Part shown: one piece after another, positions 1 to 5,732 of the stretch
Layout: each line of letters begins with the position of its first letter
Position numbering within the stretch: position 1 is the stretch's first letter
Source: an uncultured bacterium
Lineage (GTDB): Bacteria > Bacillota_I > Bacilli_A > RF39 > UBA660
DNA length: 12,317 nucleotides
Assembly (NCBI GenBank): GCA_905215145.1
Contig: CAJMOW010000027.1
Coordinates: forward strand, 1 to 12,317
Direction of reading: 5' to 3'
Notes under the pieces: model-generated
Told to the model about the DNA's origin: nothing
Seen by the model: the letters and a program-made list of their open reading frames with translations, nothing else
The model's database searches: none
Program-made: the position numbers and the translations under genes

Positions 1-335
1 TGGTATGGAATTTCTAAACTTCCATGATGTTCAAAATAGGTTTTAGCTAACTCATATTTTTTATTCCATTCTTCATTATTATCACGTGTTTCAAAACGCA
101 TTCCTATTTTTTCTAATAATTTGATTTGTTCTTCTGTTATTTTACAAGTACCTACCCCTTTATATGCTTGACGTTGAGTATTTAGCCATGCACCTAAAGC
201 TATTCCTTCTTCTGCATATTCATATCCATTAAGTGTTTTATAACTTTGTGAAATTTCTAAATTTCCATTATGTTTAAAATAAGCTTTAGCCAAATTATAT
301 TTATACATCCAATTTTCTTTTATATTATTTTTCAT
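1..335 (-). CDS. Helicase-associated (HA) domain repeat protein, N-terminal part, cut by the window edge
   Basis: The frame opens with ATG at 335 after a strong AAAGGGGG ribosome binding site (341-348, 5-nt spacer) and stays open for 111 codons to the window edge. Residues 9-80 form one HA repeat: W9, then a YxLAxxYFxHxGNLEI block, then LGAWLNTQRQAYKG at about 47-60, and a closing KITEEQIKLLEKIGM. A second repeat starts at W90 with nearly the same opening (YELAKTYFEHHGSLEIP) and is cut off. HA repeats (Pfam helicase-associated domain family) usually sit at the C-terminus of DEAD/SNF2-like helicases and are thought to bind nucleic acid. Here they begin at the N-terminus, so no helicase precedes them in this reading frame. 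A near-consensus promoter lies just upstream and a terminator separates the gene from trigger factor. Repeat identity is seen clearly; function is not known. More repeats or another domain may follow beyond the left edge. Confidence 0.85.
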   Translation of the reverse strand, partial: MKNNIKENWMYKYNLAKAYFKHNGNLEISQSYKTLNGYEYAEEGIALGAWLNTQRQAYKGVGTCKITEEQIKLLEKIGMRFETRDNNEEWNKKYELAKTYFEHHGSLEIPY

Positions 336-359
336 AAAATCCCCCTTTGAATGTTATGT

Positions 360-387
360 ATTATATCATAATTTAAAGAATTGTCAA
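360..387 (-). promoter_or_regulatory. Promoter of the HA-repeat gene
   Basis: On the minus strand TTGACA (387-382) is followed after 16 nt by TATAAT (365-360), with an extended -10 TG at 368-367. This is the best consensus match in the window. The predicted start near 353 gives a leader of about 18 nt that begins just before the AAAGGGGG ribosome binding site. The -35 box touches the U-tract of the trigger factor terminator. Confidence 0.75.
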
Positions 388-413
388 AAAAAGAAGAATT
401 TTATTCTCCTTTT
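386..413 (-). terminator. Intrinsic terminator of trigger factor
   Basis: Arms 413-403 and 399-389 pair on the minus strand in an 11-bp stem with one G-U pair around a 3-nt loop (402-400). The run of U from 392 to 386 continues beyond the stem. The left arm lies in the last codons of tig, and the stop codon at 403-401 is at the base of the loop, so termination is tightly coupled to the gene end. Confidence 0.75.
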
Positions 414-1648
414 AAAACATCTATAGCCTTTCTCATTTCTAAATCGTATTTAATCATTTCGATTCCACCAAATTGTTTTAAGAATTCATCTTTTTCCATT
501 TGATACTTTTTAGATAATTCAACTGCTTCTTTATCTGCTTCTTCATCTGAAATAACGATTTTTTCTTCTACTATAATTTCTTCAAGCATAAGTCTAAATG
601 TAACTCTTTTTGTTGCTTCTTCTTTCATTTGATCTCTAAGTGCTTGCTCATCAGAATTTGTAAATTTAAAGAATTGTTCTAATGATAAACCTTGCATTTG
701 TAAATTTTGTTCATATTGTTTAATCATTCTATCTTGTTCATCTTTAATCATAGCATCAGGAATTGATACTTCAACATTTTTTGCTGCAGCTTCTAATAAT
801 TCATCAATATATTTATTTTCAGCATCTGCTTCTTTACGTGTTTTAAGATTTTCTTCAATTTGTTTTTCAAGACTTTCTTTAGAGTTGATTCCATCCATTC
901 CTAAATCTTCAAAGAAATCTTCATCTAATTCTGGAATTCTTACAGTTTTTACTTCATTTACTTTAACTTTAAATACTACTTCTTTTCCTTTTAAATCTTC
1001 ACTGTGATAATCCTCTGGGAAAGTAACATTTATATCTTTTTCTTCATTTGCTTCCATACCAATTAATTGTTCTTCAAATCCTGGTATAAAACTATGTGAG
1101 CCTATTGTTAAAGGATAGTTTTCACCTTTTCCACCTTCAAATGCTACTCCGTCTTTGAATCCTTCAAAATCAATTATAGCAATATCTCCATCTTCTACTT
1201 TTCCTTCTTTAACAACATTTTCAGCATAATGACTTCTTAAATGTTCAATTTCATGTTCAACTTCTTCTTTAGTTACTTTTACAGTATCTTTTTTTACATT
1301 TAAACCTTTATATTTTCCTAATTTAACTGTTGGTTTTAAAGTTAATTTAAATGTGAATTCAACTGCTTCAGATGAAATTGATTTTAAAGATATTTCTGGT
1401 TGAGCAACAATTTGTAAATCTTTGTTTTCTTCAATCATTTCCATATAAGCTTCTTCTAAACAAATATCAGCTGCATCTAAATTTAATGCATCTTCGCCAT
1501 ATTTTTTTATAACAATATCTTTTGGTGCATGACCTTGTCTAAATCCATCAATTTTAATTTTTTTACTAACTTTTTCTAATGCTTTTGCTTTTGCATCTTC
1601 CCAAGCTTTTCCTTCAATTTTTTTTGTAATTTCTTTTATATTATCCAT
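401..1648 (-). CDS. tig: Trigger factor, ribosome-associated chaperone and peptidyl-prolyl isomerase
   Basis: Binds the ribosome exit tunnel and shields nascent chains; it has cis-trans prolyl isomerase activity in the cytoplasm. The N-terminal ribosome-binding domain carries the signature GFRQGHAP at residues 35-42, the form GFRxGxxP expected of the family. The FKBP-type domain spans about 152-234 (DGDIAIIDFEGFKDG ... FIPGFEEQLIGM ... VVFKVKVNEVK). The helical C-terminal chaperone domain follows and ends in DLEMRKAIDVLKGE. The start is firm: GGAGGA lies 6 nt upstream and the codon just before the ATG is a TAG stop in frame, so no longer form exists. This makes the protein 415 residues, with GFR at 35 rather than about 43 as in B. 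subtilis and E. coli, so the first beta strand of the N-domain is absent. It has its own promoter (1672-1700) and terminator. Confidence 0.97.
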   Translation of the reverse strand: MDNIKEITKKIEGKAWEDAKAKALEKVSKKIKIDGFRQGHAPKDIVIKKYGEDALNLDAADICLEEAYMEMIEENKDLQIVAQPEISLKSISSEAVEFTFKLTLKPTVKLGKYKGLNVKKDTVKVTKEEVEHEIEHLRSHYAENVVKEGKVEDGDIAIIDFEGFKDGVAFEGGKGENYPLTIGSHSFIPGFEEQLIGMEANEEKDINVTFPEDYHSEDLKGKEVVFKVKVNEVKTVRIPELDEDFFEDLGMDGINSKESLEKQIEENLKTRKEADAENKYIDELLEAAAKNVEVSIPDAMIKDEQDRMIKQYEQNLQMQGLSLEQFFKFTNSDEQALRDQMKEEATKRVTFRLMLEEIIVEEKIVISDEEADKEAVELSKKYQMEKDEFLKQFGGIEMIKYDLEMRKAIDVLKGE

Positions 1649-1654
1649 CTAATT

Positions 1655-1660
1655 TCCTCC
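1655..1660 (-). promoter_or_regulatory. Ribosome binding site that fixes the tig start
   Basis: GGAGGA on the minus strand lies 6 nt before the ATG at 1648. The last three spacer bases are an in-frame TAG, which rules out an upstream start for trigger factor. Confidence 0.8.
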
Positions 1661-1671
1661 AATACTAATAT

Positions 1672-1700
1672 AGTATATAATATATATCTTTTTTTTTCAA
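1672..1700 (-). promoter_or_regulatory. Probable tig promoter
   Basis: TTGAAA (1700-1695), a 17-nt spacer and TATACT (1677-1672) on the minus strand. Predicted start near 1665, leaving a leader of about 17 nt. A 6-bp inverted repeat, ATACTA/TAGTAT (1662-1667 and 1671-1676), overlaps the -10 box. In such AT-rich DNA it may be chance. Confidence 0.55.
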
Positions 1701-1711
1701 GCCAACAAGCT

Positions 1712-2200
1712 TTATTTTCGTGTTAATTTTTTTAATTTTCTTAAAGACTTATTTGATGCTGTATTTACAGTTAATCCATGTTTTTTTAACATATCTTTAT
1801 GTGTAACAAAAAAATTGATTTTTTCTAATTTATTTAATTCATTATTTTTTATTAATGCATAACATCCATTAGCAACTGCTACACCTGCACAAAATAATGT
1901 TACTCCAGACAAAACTATATCATTTGATATAATGCATTGAGCACCAAACCCAACTGTGCATACAGACTCCATAATAGTATACAAAAATTGCCTTTCTAAA
2001 TTTGTTTTTTTATCATCATATTCTTCTTCAAATTTTTGTTCTATTTGCTTTTCCATTTGAGAAAGAATAAGTTTTTCTAATCTCAAACTATACTCATATC
2101 TTTTAATACAATCCTCATATTTAACATCTATAAAAGTATTTCCAACTCTATATCCTAAAATAGTTTTATCATAATCATTTTCACTTAGAAATTCTTCCAT
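1712..2200 (-). CDS. Unrecognised 162-residue protein with a hydrophobic hairpin
   Basis: I do not recognise a family. The protein begins with a charged, probably helical region: residues 28-70 are rich in E, K, R and Q with regularly spaced hydrophobics, so a short coiled coil is possible. Two closely spaced hydrophobic segments follow at about 73-92 and 95-117 (FLYTIMESVCTVGFGAQCII and IVLSGVTLFCAGVAVA), which could form a membrane hairpin. The tail ends in the basic stretch LRKLKKLTRK. There is no signal peptide. The start is supported by AAAGGAG about 9 nt upstream and by a promoter at 2226-2254. It is separated from the zinc-ribbon gene by a terminator, and no terminator with a clear U-tract lies between it and tig. 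It is most likely a small inner-membrane protein with cytoplasmic ends; this is inference from hydropathy alone. Confidence 0.75.
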   Translation of the reverse strand: MEEFLSENDYDKTILGYRVGNTFIDVKYEDCIKRYEYSLRLEKLILSQMEKQIEQKFEEEYDDKKTNLERQFLYTIMESVCTVGFGAQCIISNDIVLSGVTLFCAGVAVANGCYALIKNNELNKLEKINFFVTHKDMLKKHGLTVNTASNKSLRKLKKLTRK

Positions 2201-2225
2201 GAAAATTCACTCCTTTAATGTATGT

Positions 2226-2254
2226 ACTTTATCACATTAAATATTAAAAGTCAA
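2226..2254 (-). promoter_or_regulatory. Promoter of the two-TM hypothetical gene
   Basis: TTGACT (2254-2249), 17-nt spacer, TAAAGT (2231-2226) on the minus strand, with extended -10 TG at 2234-2233. It begins directly in the U-rich tail of the upstream terminator. Confidence 0.5.
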
Positions 2255-2278
2255 AAGAAAACTATCAAAAGATAGTTT
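2252..2278 (-). terminator. Intrinsic terminator of the zinc-ribbon gene
   Basis: Perfect 8-bp stem AAACTATC (2278-2271 on the minus strand) and GATAGTTT (2266-2259) around a UUUU loop, followed by UCUUUU. It lies 6 nt after the stop codon of the zinc-ribbon gene. Confidence 0.75.
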
Positions 2279-2284
2279 CAATTA

Positions 2285-4183
2285 TTAATTTAATGCTTTT
2301 GCTCCATCATTTGAATCATATGTAAATGTTTTTCCATCTACTGTACAAGTAGCAGTAATTTTTCCATCTTCATCCGAAGTTATATTTGAGCAAGTAACAT
2401 TGCTACCACTATAATTAACATCTAGCTTATCACCAAACTTTACATTTTCATCTTCCAAAATTGCTTGATAATATGCTGTTTCATAAGCTATCATATAAGC
2501 TTCAACTGAACGTGCATTTGCACTTTGTGTTGCATTATTAATTTCACTTATAGCCATAGCTGCAAAAAATTTGTTTTGTGTTAATTTATTCATAATATTC
2601 TCTAAATCATTTTGTTGTAAATCATAAGCTGAAACTGAATTTTTATCATCAATTTCTTTTAAAATAACATCACTACTTTTTTCATATGTTGTTTTTACAT
2701 TAAAATTAAATACTTCTTCATTTGATACATTTAATTTAATAAATGAATTTAAAGTAGCGCTATCTTTTTTATTTGGTAATTCAATAGTACCAGACAAATC
2801 CATTCCTGAAGACAATTCACTAACATTTATTGTAGAAACTATCTTTTCATCTGTTGTTTTTGTATTAATTTTACCTGTTGCTGTAAACATTGTTATATTT
2901 GTTTCTGTTTCATTTTTACTTATTTCTTTAGTAGTTGTTGTTAGGAAAGTAATTGAATTAGCAATTAATTTAAATTCTTTAACATCTTTATTATAGAAAT
3001 ATGTTAATTTAATATTATTTTGATTTTCTTTTACAGTTAAACTATATCCTATAACATCATTAAGTAATCCTTTTGTATAAACTGTAAGTACTACTTTAGA
3101 ATTTGCCAATTCTTCTTTATAACTAGATTCTACTTCATTTAATAAATCTTCAAATGTTTGATTCAATTCTTCTTTTGTTTTTCCAGTTACAGAAGTCATT
3201 TTATCAAGTAATTTTTGATTGTTATTTATTTTTTCTTTCATTTCTTTTAGAATTCTTTTAATTTCATCTTTATCAAATTCATAAGAAATTTTATTTACCT
3301 TCATTTCTTTATCTTGTAATGTTATATTTGCTTTTTCTTGTTTAAATTTTGAATTATCTAATGAATTTAAGAAAATATTTTTTAATTCTTTTGTTACATA
3401 GTTTAATGATTCAGTATCTAAATCTTTAACTTCTGATACATCTAATTTTATATATTTAGAATATAAATTTCCTAAACCAACATACATTGCTTTTTCTCTT
3501 TTATAAAGTTCAAGTTCTAATTTATCTGAACTATTTGATAATATAGTATTTAAATCAAAATTTGAAGTTTTACTATCAATGTTTTCATTCATTTCTAATT
3601 TTAAATTGTTTATGAAGTCAAGCATTTGTTTTGTAGAATCATCTACATATTTATCATTTACTTTAACATCAAAAGTTGTATTTGTTTTTAATGATAATGT
3701 TTTATCATTTTTATCGTTTTTTTCTATTTTTTCTATAGTATTTGAATATGCTTCATTTATTCCTTTAAAGAATAAATTTTTTGGTGTAAATACAAAGAAC
3801 TTAACAATTAATAGAGCAATTAATATTAAAGCAAACACTATAGCTACTATTATAAATGCTTTTTTACTTTTTTTAGGTTTAACAGATGGTTCTACTACAC
3901 CTACAGTATCATTGTTTGCAATAACAGGTTGATTTTCTACATTATTTGTAGCATTTAATTCAATATTATTATTTGATAAATCAACAGTGTACTCGCTATC
4001 AACTTGTTCTTCACTTTCATTTTGAGTTTCAATATTTTCTGTATTAACCTCATCTACTTTTTCTTCTTGAAACTCATTTTTTACTTCTTCTTTAGAATTA
4101 TCAGAATCAGTTAGTGGTGCCCCACAACCTACACAAAATTTTTCATCTGACTCTGTTTGTCTACCACAATTTGGACAAATCAT
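2285..4183 (-). CDS. Zinc-ribbon, single-pass membrane protein with a large outer domain and a pilin-like C-terminus
   Basis: A zinc ribbon opens the protein: CPNCG with C3 and C6, then CVGCG with C17 and C20. An acidic, low-complexity linker follows (about 28-100), then a basic KPKKSKK and one membrane span (about 109-132). The N-terminus is therefore predicted to be cytoplasmic and residues 133-632 outside. The outer region is Lys/Asn/Thr-rich with alternating beta-like patterns and I recognise no family in its middle. The last 100 residues (533-632) have a helix with small residues (SANARSVEAYMIAYETAYY) leading into a short beta region with NYSGSNVTC and ATCTVDGKTFTYD; this layout resembles the part of Gram-positive type IV pilins after the N-terminal helix. 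C598 and C613 could form a disulfide. The start has AAGGAG 8 nt upstream. It is followed by a clear terminator. Function unknown; a sensor, adhesin or envelope-associated role is only a guess. Confidence 0.85.
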   Translation of the reverse strand: MICPNCGRQTESDEKFCVGCGAPLTDSDNSKEEVKNEFQEEKVDEVNTENIETQNESEEQVDSEYTVDLSNNNIELNATNNVENQPVIANNDTVGVVEPSVKPKKSKKAFIIVAIVFALILIALLIVKFFVFTPKNLFFKGINEAYSNTIEKIEKNDKNDKTLSLKTNTTFDVKVNDKYVDDSTKQMLDFINNLKLEMNENIDSKTSNFDLNTILSNSSDKLELELYKREKAMYVGLGNLYSKYIKLDVSEVKDLDTESLNYVTKELKNIFLNSLDNSKFKQEKANITLQDKEMKVNKISYEFDKDEIKRILKEMKEKINNNQKLLDKMTSVTGKTKEELNQTFEDLLNEVESSYKEELANSKVVLTVYTKGLLNDVIGYSLTVKENQNNIKLTYFYNKDVKEFKLIANSITFLTTTTKEISKNETETNITMFTATGKINTKTTDEKIVSTINVSELSSGMDLSGTIELPNKKDSATLNSFIKLNVSNEEVFNFNVKTTYEKSSDVILKEIDDKNSVSAYDLQQNDLENIMNKLTQNKFFAAMAISEINNATQSANARSVEAYMIAYETAYYQAILEDENVKFGDKLDVNYSGSNVTCSNITSDEDGKITATCTVDGKTFTYDSNDGAKALN

Positions 4184-4203
4184 TTAACTCACTCCTTTTT
4201 CAT

Positions 4204-4212
4204 ATTTTAACA
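4204..4212 (-). promoter_or_regulatory. Possible extended -10 for the zinc-ribbon gene
   Basis: TGTTAAAAT on the minus strand fits TGnTAnnnT and is placed 20 nt before the ATG at 4183. No -35 resembling TTGACA is found at 16-18 nt, so readthrough from miaB remains possible. Confidence 0.3.
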
Positions 4213-4225
4213 ATATCATAATTTT

Positions 4226-4243
4226 AACTATTTTTCAATAGTT
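4226..4243 (-). other. Hairpin with GAAA loop at the miaB stop codon
   Basis: AACTATT (4243-4237) and AATAGTT (4232-4226) on the minus strand form a perfect 7-bp stem around a GAAA tetraloop, with the miaB TAG in the 3' arm. It is followed by AAAATT rather than U's, so it is not a normal intrinsic terminator. It may be a 3'-end stability hairpin or chance. Confidence 0.35.
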
Positions 4244-5649
4244 CCATCCATACTCCAAGTTTTAACATCAGTAATTTTAACATCTACTATTTTCCCTATA
4301 TATTTTTTATCTGCTTTAACATTTACAAGTTTCATTGTTTCTGTATATCCAACCAACATATTTTCATCTTTTTTAGAAGTTTCTTCTAAAAGGACTTTAA
4401 CTGTTTGATTTAAATATTTCATATTATTTTCTAAAGCATATTTATTAACAACTTCATTTAATTCATATAATCTTCTATTTTTTTCTTCTAAAGATATACT
4501 ATCATTCATTTTTGCTGCTGGAGTACCTTCTCTTGGTGAGAATATAAATGTAAAAGCTGAATCAAATTTGCATTTGTTTACTACTTCTAATGTTTCATTA
4601 AAATCATCTAATGTTTCATTTGGGAATCCAACTATTATATCTGTAGTTATAGAAACATTAGGTATTGTTTTTTTTAATTTTTCAAATAATTTTAAATATG
4701 ACTCTTTAGTATATCTTCTTCCCATTAGTTTTAGTATATTATTTGAACCTGATTGTAGTGGTAAATGTATATAAGGCATTATATTATCGTATTTTTTAAT
4801 AATTTCTATCATTTCATCTGTAAAATCCCAAGGATGACTTGTAACAAATCTTATTCTTTCTATACCAGTATTAGCAACATCCTCTAACAAATTTGCCATA
4901 CCATAGTTTATATCTAAATCTTTACCATAAGCATTTACATTTTGACCAAGTAGTGTTACTTCTTTATAGCCATCTGTAACTAGTTTATTTACTTCTTCTA
5001 TTATAAATTCAGGTAATCTGCTTCTTTGTTTTCCCCTTGTATAAGGAACTATACAATAAGTACAGAATTTATCACAACCATACATAATATTTACCCAAGC
5101 TTTATATTTTGAATCTCTTTTAACAGGAATATTTTCAACAACATCCCCTTCTATACTAAGAACTTCAACATTTATTTTTTTATTTTTTAAAGCTTTTAAT
5201 AAAATGTCTGGTAAGGCATGTATATTATGTGTACCAAATACTATGTCTAACCAATTATATTTTTCAAGTATTTCATTTATGACTACTTCTTCTTGTGCCA
5301 TACAACCACATAATCCAACTATTATATTTGGTTTTGTTTCTTTTAAATGTTTTATTCTACCTAAATATCCAAATACTTTATTATGAGCATTTTCTCTTAT
5401 AGCACATGTGTTAAGCAATATTAAATCTGCATCTTCCATTTCATCTGTATATTCAAAACTCATTTCTTCTAATATGGCCTTAATATTTTCACTATCATGT
5501 TCGTTCATTTGACAACCATAAGTTTTTATAAAATATTTTTTATTTAATCCTAGCTCTTTTAAATTCTCTTTTATAATATAATCATTTGTTTTAATTAAGA
5601 CTTCTTTTTTAGTTCTGCATTTTGCTTTTTCTAAACTTGGCAATAACAT
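4228..5649 (-). CDS. miaB: tRNA (N6-isopentenyl adenosine(37)-C2)-methylthiotransferase MiaB
   Basis: Radical-SAM enzyme that adds a methylthio group to i6A37 of tRNAs reading UNN codons, giving ms2i6A; cytoplasmic. The N-terminal methylthiotransferase domain has YGCQMNEHDSE (C46), NTCAIRENA (C82) and GCMAQEE (C116), the three ligands of the auxiliary cluster. The radical-SAM motif CDKFCTYC gives C192, C196 and C199 for the second 4Fe-4S cluster, followed by VPYTRGKQRSR typical of MiaB. A C-terminal TRAM-like domain spans about 405-470. The 473-residue length is usual for Gram-positive MiaB with its short N-terminal extension. The CxxxCxxC spacing and the TRGKQRSR sequence favour MiaB over MtaB or RimO. 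The start at 5649 follows AAGAAGTGAG, a modest ribosome binding site. It stops with TAG, the only non-TAA stop here. The miaA gene is not in the window. Confidence 0.96.
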   Translation of the reverse strand: MLLPSLEKAKCRTKKEVLIKTNDYIIKENLKELGLNKKYFIKTYGCQMNEHDSENIKAILEEMSFEYTDEMEDADLILLNTCAIRENAHNKVFGYLGRIKHLKETKPNIIVGLCGCMAQEEVVINEILEKYNWLDIVFGTHNIHALPDILLKALKNKKINVEVLSIEGDVVENIPVKRDSKYKAWVNIMYGCDKFCTYCIVPYTRGKQRSRLPEFIIEEVNKLVTDGYKEVTLLGQNVNAYGKDLDINYGMANLLEDVANTGIERIRFVTSHPWDFTDEMIEIIKKYDNIMPYIHLPLQSGSNNILKLMGRRYTKESYLKLFEKLKKTIPNVSITTDIIVGFPNETLDDFNETLEVVNKCKFDSAFTFIFSPREGTPAAKMNDSISLEEKNRRLYELNEVVNKYALENNMKYLNQTVKVLLEETSKKDENMLVGYTETMKLVNVKADKKYIGKIVDVKITDVKTWSMDGTIEK

Positions 5650-5677
5650 TTTCTCACTTCTTTTCTATAACATAGTT

Positions 5678-5706
5678 ATTATAATCTATAAATAAAATAA
5701 AAACAA
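5678..5706 (-). promoter_or_regulatory. Probable miaB promoter
   Basis: TTGTTT (5706-5701), 17-nt spacer and a perfect TATAAT (5683-5678) on the minus strand. The -35 box is the 3' arm of the upstream terminator, so the two signals share sequence. Confidence 0.5.
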
Positions 5707-5721
5707 GAAAAAATCTTGTTT
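5690..5721 (-). terminator. Intrinsic terminator of the RNase J-like gene
   Basis: AAACAAGA (5721-5714) and TCTTGTTT (5708-5701) on the minus strand give a perfect 8-bp stem with a U5 loop, followed by UUAUUUUAUUU. A second copy of AAACAAGAAA at 5733-5724 can pair with the same 3' arm over 10 bp, so two structures compete. Confidence 0.7.
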
Positions 5722-5732
5722 AATTTCTTGTT

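Noticed and set aside
1699..1712. AAGC/GCTT hairpin after the two-TM gene as a terminator
   Set aside because: The stem has only 4 bp and on the minus strand is followed by a run of A, not U.
3579..3932. Plus-strand open frame of 117 codons
   Set aside because: It lies wholly opposite the zinc-ribbon gene, has no ribosome binding site, and its hydrophobic composition is what the antisense of a Lys/Asn-rich gene gives.
4226..4243. miaB 3' hairpin as an intrinsic terminator
   Set aside because: Stem and loop are good, but no U-tract follows; kept only as a structural feature.
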